DNA of 64,000 bases from Reticulascus tulasneorum (lineage: Eukaryota > Ascomycota > Sordariomycetes > Glomerellales > Reticulascaceae). The stretch covers positions 1,116,001 to 1,180,000 of the forward strand of contig LSAX01000012.1 of assembly GCA_001557505.1 (NCBI GenBank), read 5' to 3'. The position numbers and the translations under genes were made by a program. The notes beneath the pieces are model-generated. The model was not told where the DNA came from and did not search any database. It worked only from the letters and a program-made list of their open reading frames with translations. Positions 11,101 through 21,916 of the stretch are shown here, one piece after another. Each line of letters opens with the position of its first letter. The stretch's first letter is position 1.

Positions 11101-13706
11101 GTTGATGCTCTGCGCAATAGGATAGTGTCCTACGTCCAAGTAGCACTACTGACAACGCTCTTTTCCGGAGAGGAGCATGCTAGTTTGGGTTACAAGATCG
11201 GGGTTTCAACTGCAGCCCACCATGAGGTTCCACTAAATATTGTGCGGCCAAGCTTGAGCCTCGATAATGGGGAATAAAGAGAGTTACAATGGTATGCGAC
11301 TTAAATTAGGCTCCATTTGGGGGGGGGAGCTTGTGGCTGATCGCGCAACCCAATAATTACCTCCTTGACGTCGAGCAAAACCCCGCCACACCCCCCACAA
11401 CAAGCCGTGCCGTGTGGCCTAAGCCGCATAACATATGTATCAAATTGTGGGGAGGTGGAGGCACAAGACATACAGTTTGGCATTAATGACGAAGTCATTC
11501 CAAGACGTCTATGATTGAAGGGATACCGTTCTTAGTAACTTCGCATACTTACATTTGGCATGAGGGCTAGGTCCCAAAGATACGTGCTAACGTAAGTGGG
11601 GTTGTGGGTGGAGCGAGGTGCTGAATTGGCCTGCAGATCCATGAGGGGTTGTGATACCTGAGAAGCCTACCATCACTTTCAGTTGGAGCGATTGGATTGG
11701 AATCTGCAACAGCCCGCGTCAAGATGTGCATCGAACGCAACGTTGCGTTGGCCAGAGCTGTAAGGCGAAGCTCTTTGCCAATGTAACCCTCTTGCAGTAA
11801 ATGCACGACCTGCTATCATGAGGGAGAAGACCGGCAGGGCACTCAACAGTCCTAGGGTTGCCAATGTGAACTTTGTGTGGGACGGATGATCACCAGGGTG
11901 GGAAATTTGGACGGCTTAATGGATGATGAATTTTGTGTTCAGCAGGCCATATACGTAAAATCTGTGGCGGAATTCAGTTTGCAGAGTGGCTTTCAATTTC
12001 ATCCATGTTTTCCATGACGGCCAGTCCTCAGCTGTAAACACTAAGGATTATGTTTCCAGTTACCGCAAACGTCTGTGAAGCAATCTACATGCTGAGCGAC
12101 CCCTTGAATCATGATTCGATACTATTGCGCCAGTGACCTGCGAATATACTAATTGTTGATCAGAGTAGAAGTACAGGCCTCTCATCTCAAGCGTCTTTGG
12201 CTAATTCCGTGTTTATGCTGAGCAAGAAGGATGAAATTAGTAATATTCAAGGCGACAATCGTGGCATTGACGACAAACATGAAGATACCAGAAGAGTCCC
12301 CCAAACTACCACCTAGGCTGTAGTCGAGCCGACTCCATAGCAGACTTCTGGCATATTGAAACGGTCTGGCATGTCCGCTCCCTCTTCAGTCTTGCTCGAA
12401 TCATCCAACTTTGCAACCGCGTCGTAAGGTTTAGAACGGGTATCCTTCAGGTCCGTCTCCTCAATGGCTTGGACCCATGAAGGCTTCTGGGCCGCGATCT
12501 GCTCATTCATATCCTGGGAAGCCATTGTGGTGGTCGAAAAGAGTACCACCTTAATGATGGAAGAAATGGTCGTGGCTGAAGTTCAAGGCAGAGTGGTTTG
12601 TCTACCAAAGCATTAAGAATGCAGTCAAAAGCGCCTTGCTCAACTTATAGTTGTGACTCGATCTTGAAAACCGGACAGCATGTACCGTCCCGTCTGTGTT
12701 GGTTGTCTTCGGCCACGAATCCAAGCACAGCACGCACATGGCGCGGTTGCGGTGCTGCAATCAAAGCCGGTAGGCTACAACTGCAATGCAAGAGCCCCCA
12801 CCTATGCATGCAATGCATCTTTATGGCTAAAAGTGGCATATAGATTAAGCAGGCTGGAGGACATGCTACGTATCATTGGCTGACAGTGGGGAGTTCGTGT
12901 TACCACCTCCAAAACAGATGAGCCTTGGTTATCAAAATGTGAGCTCAAATGCGGTCCCTTCTGTGGAGAGACACCCCCATTTGCTAACAAACCCGTCTAT
13001 TGGAGTGGGATGGACTTTTTGTGTTGAGTCTGGGCGTCTGATAACCTCAGAGATGAATTGCGGATGACAAAGATGAATGATATACATATCTCAAATGGTG
13101 CAGGCAGTATCTTATCTAGGTTATACGTTAGTGGTATTGGTACAGCAGTGCCCTCCCCCCTTAAATGTCCCTCTGGTGGTCTGAAGCTTTAGCATAGACG
13201 AGGGAGGTAGTAGGAGCAATCAGCACGCCCATGCTGATCCCCATTTCCCACCTAACCTAAGAGTACCTGGTACCTAACTAGGTACGGGGACCTCGACGTT
13301 ACAGAGGCAAAGGTGTAAGTTGGAAACCAATCAGGTTTGCCTCCCTTGAGGAGGCAATGTGTAAGGGTCTGGCCCAACAAAATCCTTCGCTGTGTTTGAG
13401 TTCCTATGAGACATGCTCCTAACCCGGCTGCTAGGGAAACGGGGTTTAGAAGGCGTTCAACGCCTATGGCCGGGTACTTTTCTACGTAAAGTCCAATAAG
13501 GGAACTAGATTTCTAAAGACTACTGCAATGTAACCTATTAGGTAGGATGAGCTGAAGTAAATAGGAAAATAAAGCCACCCCGTTACATGATACGCTGGTA
13601 AGCACGGTGAAGATCATCTATGGACATCGGCAAAAGAATGTGTATCCGGCTGTCAAGGTCTTTATCAATACTCAAGTGAGTTAGTAAAAAACGTGCTCAC
13701 ATTACC
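11101..13706. other. 2.6-kb intergenic region with little coding signal
   Basis: Apart from the small open frame listed separately at 12313-12525, I see no supported gene. Minus-strand open frames at about 11301-11498 and 11567-11864 start from non-ATG codons and show no known motif. Around 13250-13290 there are short palindromic TACCTAGGTA-like words. It includes the promoter of the AsaB-like gene and the 3' flank of the NLR-like gene. Confidence 0.35.
12313..12525 (-). CDS. Small hypothetical protein (70 residues)
   Basis: A single-exon frame starts at an ATG in a good fungal context (CACAATGGCT). It encodes an acidic, soluble protein rich in D, E, K and S, with no signal peptide, no membrane segment and only one cysteine near the C-terminus. 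No family was recognised. It stands alone in a 2.6-kb intergenic region. It may be a chance open frame; codon bias and transcript data would decide. Confidence 0.3.
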   Translation of the reverse strand: MASQDMNEQIAAQKPSWVQAIEETDLKDTRSKPYDAVAKLDDSSKTEEGADMPDRFNMPEVCYGVGSTTA

Positions 13707-16700
13707 TCAATGATCTAACATGACGGAATTTAGCCTATGGAGCAACGCGTTCCTGTCTTCAGGATCCCAGTACATGTACGCTGGTTGATCTTGCAGCTCA
13801 GCAAGGCGATCAGGGATCTTCACCTGATTCTCTGGTTTTCTCTGCCTCACTCGGTCGTAGCCAAATTTAGTTCTTCCGGTGAAGGGGACCATAAGGTCGT
13901 AATATGATGTGGGATCAACAACCGGGCTTTCGAAGATCTGTTCCGGGTAGGGCATGAGCTCTTCCCGGCAAGCGACTGCTTGGGCCTCTAAACCCTTCGC
14001 CTCAGCAAGCCGAAAGGGGTAGAGCGCAGCCTGCTCCTCAATCACCTTGGCTAAACGAAACCGTGATCGCGCGACAGCTCCCAAGTCTATCCATGAGGAG
14101 CGATCTAACGACACGAGTGACTGCTTCAACATGGTTCTGAACGTGTTAGAAACCGAAGAATTAGTAGTGGCAATGCGTGCTCAACTTACTCCGCCTTGTC
14201 TAAGTCTCCCATCATGTGATAAATTTCGCCGACTGCGTAGTAACTGTAGCGTGTATTGTTCTCGAATGGACCAAAGAGGTCCAACCGTTCGTTGAGAGCT
14301 TGGGTATGCAGGTTCAGAGCACGCTGCAGATCTCCAGTCTCTTTAAGTATGCACGCCTCGAAGAAGACGAACTTTTGATACGCAGCTGTATGGGGTTGAT
14401 AGTCGATCGCGGCCATCTTCCTACAACGTGCCACGAACGCTGTTGCCTCTATGAACCGCTTTTGACCAACATAAGCATGGGCGAGGTGCATGTAGGATGA
14501 ACCGAAGAACATTGCGTGTGTTTTCTCGGAGGCAACACGACTCTTAAGAGCGAGATTGATGTTCGCATACCTCTCGACCTCGTCGTAATATCCAGCATCA
14601 ATACAAGCGCAGCAAATGTCACCCCATGCATTGCCGTAGAGCAGTTGCTCGTCCTTGTCGCCACCTCCAGGCGCTTTCTCGAGGTAGGCAGCGCGGATAT
14701 CGAGACATTTTGTCAGTGGACCAAATGTTTCCTCTCCTCTGTAACGAATGCCCATTTCGCCTGCCATAAGTCCCCACAGGGTAAGTGGTTGGGAGTATGC
14801 AATAGGATCAGGATCCGGTAAGCTGTCGAAAATCGAGACGGCGAGCTGGCAAGTTTCAACTCCAAGCTTCAGGAATCCTTTCTCCCAATAGTAGTTTGCG
14901 GAGTCGCTCAGGAGTTGGGCAAAGACCGAATTCTTCGCAATAGATTCAGTAGATGCTCGAGCAACAATTTGGAGTGCTTGGACATGCGGCGAGTACATGG
15001 CGTATGAACCCCATTGGTGATTCTCTACCGACATTGCCTTATGCTGGGCTGGAAATACCCGTCGCACGAGGTCAACCGCTTCATTGAAAGTTTTCTCATA
15101 TTCTGATCTATTTTTGATAAGCCTCCCTCTCAAATTAATTTGAAAGGATCGATGAAGAGACAGATAGTGCGCCGTTCCCGCGGTCTCTGAGGCGTTCCGC
15201 TGAATCAGTTGACGTCGGGCAAGATCAGACCGTACACGTAGAAATATCCTTTGGACATGTCAGAACAAGAACTAAAAACAACAGGGTGCTGAGGACTTAC
15301 TCATCGAAATCGATGTCGAAAATCCCGATGTCTTGTCCCGCTAAAATCATGTTTTCTTGGATCGCGTCCGGGCTCAAAAAAGACAGTATATTCAGCAGAT
15401 GCTGCTCCGCATCACTGAGTTCGTTCAGCGCGATATCCCAGACCACTTCTAACCTTTGATCGTATGCATGTGTGGAAGTGGTTTGTTTCCCAGACCATAG
15501 ATAGCTGTACCTCTGTTTTTCGAACATTCTTACGGCCTCATCCAATGTTAGCTGACTTGAGAACATGGAACCGGCAATGTGACTAATGGCAATAGGGAGC
15601 CCCCCAATAAGCTTGACAATAGTTGCGGCGGCATTCCGTTCAGCCACTGATGGTGACTTCAGGCAAAGTGTGTCCAACAGGAGAGACGCCCCTTCGTACT
15701 CGCCAAGTGGCTGCAAGGGGATATGTTGCTTGATGGCTTGTGATAGAGCGGCAATCTGGCTTGTAACCAGAATAACTCCGCTGCAGCTTGTAGACGGCCA
15801 GAATTGCCGTATACTCTCAATAGACTCCACGTTGTCGAAGATAATTAACCATGAGGAATCTGTCCGCGTTAGTTAGCGGCCATGCATGGAAGGGAAATGA
15901 GCTCACCTGTGGTTTCCAGCCATTGTCGGACTAAATCTGTTCTCTTCCCTTGACCTAGATCTTGCACATTTGGAAAGCCAAGTTTTCCGGCCAAATCGGA
16001 AAAGTTGGCCGCTAATTCTGTCTCCTTTTGGCAGGCAAGCCAAAAGATATAAGGGTACTTATTCCGCCTTTGATGAGCATATGCAAGCGCAACCTGTGTT
16101 TTCCCCATACCACCCATAGCGTGAACAAGACAAGACGGCTGCTCAATATCTGGTTGCTGGGAAAATATTGAATCGATCTCTTCTAGTGTCTCTTTGCGGC
16201 CACAGAAGAACTCATTCCGGGTATATGGGACGCTGAAGAGCGAAGAGGGCATCTCAATCTGGGACTGCTGTCCCCCTCGCGCATGATTGACGAGGATTTC
16301 ATCAATATCGACTCGAAGTGCCTTTTCGAATGCAGTGATATTTGAAGCAATCTTATCCTGGGTAGCTTTGAAGTTCTTTCGAACAGGTTTCCAGAAGAGC
16401 TTTGCAAGGTTGGCTACGGCGAAGCGGGAAACTTAGTGACTAATGATCGAAAATATTAGATGGACATGAAAACTTACAGGCTGCTTTTGTTTCGTAGAAT
16501 TTGAGGGCTGTGATACAACACTGGACGTAATCGTTGATGATGCCTACGGAGAGGTTTTGCAATTCCTGACTAGTGGGGAGAAGCTTCAGGTAACGATTGA
16601 TTCGCGTCACGGTTTGAGTAAGCTCCTCTACAATGTTGGAAAAGTCTTCCAACAGTTGTGCGTACTCACACGCCGCCTGAGAGTGCCTGGGTTAGGTGAA

Positions 16701-17024
16701 GGTTTTCTTGCCCTGGGCGCCTTGTGTAATCGGACCTACCTTGACAAGAACCAGAAGAACTCCCCATACTATGCTAGAACCTTCATTCGCCGATGCCATA
16801 CTTGTAAGGCCAAGGTTGAACAGATATAGTTGCTGGAAGGTTGGATTCAGACGATTGATACACTGTGCCGCTGTTGTATTTTCATATTTGGTTCGCGTCC
16901 TCTCCATATTCGACACGAACTCATCAAACGCAAGGCCAGTTACTGAGGATTCATATTTCTTCCCAAGCCGCTCGCGTTGATCATGAAGTGCACTATTCAA
17001 TGCTCTTTGGATGGCCGTCGACAT
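13707..17024 (-). CDS. NLR-like STAND protein: DUF7708 - NB-ARC - TPR
   Basis: Six minus-strand exons (17024-16740, 16676-16478, 16413-15907, 15859-15301, 15248-14190, 14136-13707) give about 1012 residues; each junction keeps the frame. The N-terminal 200 or so residues fit the fungal DUF7708 module (INRLNPTFQQLYLF, SSIVWGVLLVLVK, ALKFYETKAA). The NB-ARC domain has a P-loop GGMGKTQ near residue 262, kinase-2 SSWLIIFDNVE (split by intron 3), LVTSQ, and GLPIAI. The remaining 450 or so residues are helical repeats with pairs such as AYQKFVFFEACILKETGDLQRALNLHTQAL, typical of TPR. These proteins are signal-transducing switches in fungal self/non-self recognition and programmed cell death; the ligand is unknown. 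The start ATG has a strong context (GCGCCATGTCG). No damage was found, unlike several nearby accessory genes. Confidence 0.87.
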
Positions 17025-17989
17025 GGCGCCGCGATGATGTTATAGGTAGATGAGTCGCACTCGATAAATCTTGTTATGCAGGTTCACGAGACGGGTTCGT
17101 CCCAGTCTCGAGTTCGATTGATTCTTGTTGGACAATGGAGCAGCATAAGACAGAGAAACCCGAGGAGAAGGCTGGAAGAGAGGCATCGAGTTTTTGATTC
17201 CAAAAACGATGTTGGGAGCTTGTTCTTGTTAGAGCGGACATTACTTGATACGCCTACTTCCATTTGTTTAGCCCCCCCAGGGGTGGCTTCATGTTGGCCG
17301 GGCGGACAGCTGGAAGCGCCGACCCCCCACGGGGTAGCACAGCAGGAGCATTGCTGCGCAGCCTGCGTATGCCAGCCGTCGCAAAGGAAGAAGGGGGGGC
17401 GGCCATCCCTGAGCGCGTCTTCAGTCATCCCTATTGGTCGCTGATGTGGCGTCTCAGTCTGTCTGGGTTGTTGGTAATTTGTAGTCTATTATACTTTTAG
17501 TAGGCATGACTGGCCCACCGATACCCACCCAACCACTACCATGCCTGAAGTAATTCTGTTACCGGTCAACGGAGCATACAGTTGTGGGCAAGACGTGTGT
17601 TTGCCCTGGTCAGGGGATGCGGATGCAGTCACATAAAACACAGCACCATAGGCAGGTTAAACATGCTAAAAATCATGACCGGTTTCGGCTACCGTGTTGG
17701 TTGGGCGTTCGGAATAAGTACTAGGTAGTACCTATATTAACTAACCAAGCAAAGTAGCCTCCCACTAAAGTTTTGCTGGAAAATACGACGAGCAGGGGGC
17801 TGGTTTTGGAGGTGTTGCGGTTGGCACAGGTACTACTCCATAAAGAGGGGTAGGCAGTGCTCCCATATCACCAACAGGAAGCATTAATAGCTTTCCACAC
17901 TCCTTTTCAACAACATTGTAGTGAATAGGAAGAACACTTACAATAACAACAAGAATTGCCATCAAATATTATTGAATTGAGGATTAAGG
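17025..17989. other. Intergenic region between divergent NLR-like and beta-lactamase-like genes
   Basis: Shared upstream region of two divergently transcribed genes. It contains a strong hairpin at 17087-17110 and C/G-rich words near 17270-17330 and 17395. The open frames at 17084-17444 on both strands are mirror shadows of GC-rich sequence and carry no motif. Confidence 0.4.
17087..17110. repeat. Inverted repeat (hairpin) upstream of the NLR-like gene
   Basis: Arms CGAGACGGG and CCC-A-GTCTCG surround a TTCGT loop, so a nine-base-pair stem forms with one bulged A. It lies 63 bp upstream of the NLR-like start codon, on the template side. It could fold in a 5' UTR or be a protein-binding palindrome; it is not part of a tRNA cloverleaf that I can complete. 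Confidence 0.5.
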
Positions 17990-19718
17990 ATGACCAAAGA
18001 CCACACATCGCATAGGCGAGTCGAGACCAAAGCGAACTCCCATCCACCAGCTGTCGATTCAACGTCTGTTTTTGACAGACTCCGAGAGCTTGAACCTCGA
18101 ATCCAGAAGATCCAAAAGATCACCGGCATACCCGGCTGCTCTATTGGAGTCGTCCACAGGGGAGTCGAAGTATGGAAGTTCAACTCTGGCTACCGCGATG
18201 TCGAGAACAAGATTCCACCACAGTCCGACACGGTCTTCAATCTCAATTCGCTGACCAAAGGCATCACGGCCGCGGCCTTTGCCCATCTGGTGCAAGACGG
18301 CAAGATTACGTGGGAGACACCTATCAAGTCAATACTCCCAGAGTTTGCCAAAGGCTGTGATGAATTGGATCAGAGCATCACTCCCATAGATTTGCTCTCT
18401 ATGCGTACAGGCCACCACTCTCTCAACTGCATGGCTTGGCAAGGTAGTAATATTGTGTTGCCTGATAGAGAAGACACCATTGAGTTCTGGAATGCCACGC
18501 CCCGCTTAGGGCCTTTTCGCAGCTACTTCAGCTACAACAACTGGGGATACGGGATCATTGCCCTGGTTATTGAAAAATTGTCCCAGCAGCCATTCCACCA
18601 GTTTTTAAAGGAAAGAATCTTCGATCCACTGAACCTGAAGCGTACGAAGATGGAAGACGGCATCCCATTCGACAACAATGCCATCCCGTACGCAATGCAG
18701 GACGACAGGTCCCCCGTACAAGTCCCTTATCCTACAATTGGCGTTGGCATTTTCACTCAGGGAGGCTCAGGGGTTCTCTCAACGATAGACGACATGCTTG
18801 TTCTCTACCACAATTACCTCCTGGCAATCAATGATCAGTTCCAGTCCAAGACCAAGGCTACGGCGAATAACCCTTTTGTCGAATGCACCACGGTTGTAGC
18901 ACCCCATAACAAACTCGCTAACGTGGATTACATCTTGCGTGAACAATCATACGGTTGTGGCTGGATCCGCTGTCAGTTTCCAGGACCCCTTGGAATGATT
19001 GGAATGAATGCAGACTACGTGGACGTGCCGGATGTCTTGGAGGGAGGCCCGTCTCATTTGTGCCTCTATCATATGGGTATGATGGTCGGCTCAACATCTA
19101 ACGTGGCCTTAGTCCCAGAAACCGAGACAGTGGTAGCTATCTTAGCTAATGCATCGCCTCTAGGGGATGGTGCAGACTGGATATCACAGATGATCATGGA
19201 AGCGCTTTTCGACCCTCCTACAAAACATAACTACGAAAAGCTTGCTGAAGAGATGGCGCTGAAGATTCTCGATCACATCCCCTCCATTGGGAGGGAGCTC
19301 GAAGAGAAACGTTTACCCGGCACGCAGCCTTCTTTCCCAACCGAAGCGTATACTGGGATTTTTAAGCACGATAAGACTCCATTCGAGATCAACATACAGC
19401 TGAACGGCGAGAAGGACAGCTTGATGCTCACGTTCAACGGGCACAGAGCGGAGACATACCCGCTGCAGCACTATCAGAACGATAGGTTTTCATGGTAGGT
19501 GACTCTTCGAATTAGCCAAATCCAAGGCCAAATTTCCTAATTTAAAGTACTATAGGTGGGTTCCCTTCAATGACGCTTCTCGGAGGGGCCGATTTCTTAT
19601 GTACTACGTCGCCGACACCTTCCTGATCAACTTTGAGGGACGCGATCGCTTCACTTGGCTATCTGGTGATATTGGAAAGGAGCCGTATGCCTTTAACAGG
19701 GTGAATGTACCGGTGTAA
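17990..19718 (+). CDS. Serine beta-lactamase-like hydrolase (class C / esterase EstB-like fold)
   Basis: Two exons (17990-19494, 19556-19718) give about 555 residues. The domain has the family's active-site motifs: SLTK (SxxK, Ser87/Lys90), YNN (Tyr181-Asn183), and a late HMG in CLYHMGMMVGS that takes the place of the KTG motif. No signal peptide is visible, so it is probably cytosolic. The fungal members include esterases, peptidases and enzymes next to secondary-metabolite clusters; no beta-lactam substrate is implied. The C-terminal 100 residues (from about GIFKHDKTPFEI) form the lipocalin-like beta region often found behind this fold, and the intron near the end restores FSWWVPFND. No frame damage. 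Confidence 0.87.
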
Positions 19719-20195
19719 CGTCCATAGACTAGTAGTGCTAAGAACGTCATACGTGTGGTTATTCGATGCTCATGATTTTATGACAGTTAGGACGTCCACG
19801 GAAGATAAACGAACATAAACCGCCAGACCAGTCAGCAATGACTATGTTGGCTCTCTGCGCGACAGCCTCCTGCCTAATTGAGTAATCCGGACAAAGGGGA
19901 GACAACCAACAGCCATCAGTATCGCTTCTCTTGGTATATTTACCCGTCCTATGGGCCTCCGCAAGAGACAGGGGGTTACCTGCCACTGCGACACATGAAC
20001 GGAAGGATCTGAATCCTGGAACCAACAGAATATGTAGAATTACCTATCCGCCGAAGATTCCATAGCACTCAGATCTATACCCAAGAATTTACAAGATTGA
20101 AAAATAATGCCTTTCGCCCTGAAGATAAATCCCAGTCTTCTTTCTAAAACCTCGTTGTTTGGAGCTCCGTTGACTGCTCGTCTCTCCCGGGCATC
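19719..20195. other. Short intergenic region
   Basis: It separates the hydrolase from the MFS transporter, both on the plus strand. A minus-strand open frame at 19759-20025 starts at TTG and shows no motif, so I do not call it. No promoter element stands out. Confidence 0.35.
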
Positions 20196-21916
20196 ATGTC
20201 TTCAAGTCACCAGAACCAAACTAACGAGAAAGAAGCTACTATAGCCTCTATCGGCCAGGAATTCCCTCCCAACCCTTCCCAGGGTCTCGCAATGCCTAGG
20301 GAATCCGACGACAATGACATCTTCCTTGTGAAGTTCGCGGAGCCCCTTGATGCCGAGAATCCAAAAGATTGGTCTACCCGTCGCAAATGGGCAGTGACCA
20401 ATGTTCTCTCGGCTTCAGGATTTAACAGGATTATGGTATCAACTATTGCTGCCCCGGCTTTATCAACAGTAGCTCAGGAACTCAGCATGAGCCCGACTGA
20501 AGCAATGCTCACCTTTTCAAGTTACCTTCTGGCGACAGCTTTCGGGCCGCTAATAAGTGGGCCATTGTCCGAGATATACGGACGAGAACCTATTTTACAC
20601 CTCTCGAACATTTGGTTTCTTGTTTGGAATATAGCCTGTGGCTTTTCTGACAACAAGAAAATTTTGATCGCGTCTCGCTTCCTAGGTATGTATAACCCCT
20701 AACCCCTCACCCCAAAGATCTGATCTACCCGAAAAGTTCCTTCTAGCAAATGCATATACAATTTCTCATCTTTATCCACGCGTTTCTTAGCAGGTTTCGG
20801 CGCCAGTGCTATTTTCACGCTCGCCAGCGGTGTGCTTGGAGACGTTTGGAAGCCTGAACAGCGTGGACGCTCATTAGGTATCTTTCTCCTGATACCTGTG
20901 CTCGGAGCTGCTGTGGGACCCATTATCGGTGGGCTTATAGTCGCGCGTACGACTTGGAGGTGGATATTCTGGGTCTCATCGATCTTCCAAGGCGTGATGA
21001 TAGCCGTCTCCTTTTCTGCATTTCGTGAAACTTACGCTCCTCTTATTCTTCGAAAGAAAGCCGAGAAACTCCGTCGAGAAACAGGAGACTTGCGGTTCAG
21101 CACTGCAGATGAACGTCTTCGTAAGAACAAGTCTGCGCGTCTTATCTGGGGACGTGCTCTTGTCCGTCCTCTTCAGCTCTTGGCCTTTCATCCCATGTAA
21201 GTAGTATTCTGAGATACAGTCTGGATCTCCTGAATATCTGGTCTGAGCCTTAGACGTGCGTATGATTAGCTGGAACTAACTATTTATCTTGTAGTATACA
21301 AGTGACGTCGATTATTTCAGCCTTTTACTTCGGTATCCTATACATCGTGCTCGCAACCTTTTCCAATCTTTGGACTACACATTATTACCAGTCCCTACAA
21401 ACTTCCAGTCTTCATTACATCGCGTACGCGCTAGGGGAGATATCCGGTTCCCAATTGGGCGGTCCGCTAATGGACGCACTTTATCGCCGAATGAAGGCTC
21501 GTTCAGCTAACGGCGAACATACGCCCGAAATGCGAATTCCGCTAATCTTCCTCGGCGCTTTAATCGCACCGCTTGGTCTTTTTATTTACGGTTGGACTTC
21601 CCATTACAAGGTGCACTGGGTTGCTGTCGATGGTGGTATCTTTATCGCCTTGTTCGGCATGCAAATCGTAGGAATGGCCATTCAGGCCTACATCATGGAT
21701 TCTTATCCTGACCACGTCAGTAGCGCCATAGCAGCAACACAGTTTATGCGCAGTTTGGCCGCGTTTGCGTTCCCGCTCTTCGCACCGCGGATGTACGATG
21801 TCCTCGGGTATGGCTGGGGAAATAGTACGATGGCTTTCGCGGGCCTATTCATCGGACTTCCGGCTCCGTTGATATTGTGGGTTTTTGGATCCAGGCTAAG
21901 GTCGAGGACTTTATGA
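20196..21916 (+). CDS. MFS transporter, DHA1 drug:H+ antiporter-like
   Basis: Three exons (20196-20685, 20794-21196, 21295-21916) give about 504 residues. A hydrophilic N-terminus ends in ENPKDWSTRRKWAV, typical of fungal DHA1 (polyamine/drug) transporters, followed by twelve probable membrane helices. Motif A appears as GPLSEIYGREP after helix 2, and the PxxGPxxGG-type motif as LGAAVGPIIGG in the middle. Introns of 108 and 98 nt are longer than most here; both are GT-AG and restore RFLGGFGAS and HPIIQVTS. Likely a plasma-membrane exporter of toxic small molecules; the substrate is unknown. Intron 1 contains CCCTAACCCC, which is too short to be a telomere remnant. Confidence 0.88.

Noticed and set aside
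17076..17125. tRNA-like sequence (GGTTCG words and hairpin)
   Set aside because: Only one stem-loop can be drawn; no acceptor stem or anticodon arm.
19759..20025. 88-residue minus-strand frame
   Set aside because: Starts at TTG, has no family motif and overlaps the MFS promoter.
20686..20793. Telomere-like CCCTAACCCC in MFS intron 1
   Set aside because: Fewer than two repeat units; chance match in a pyrimidine-rich intron.
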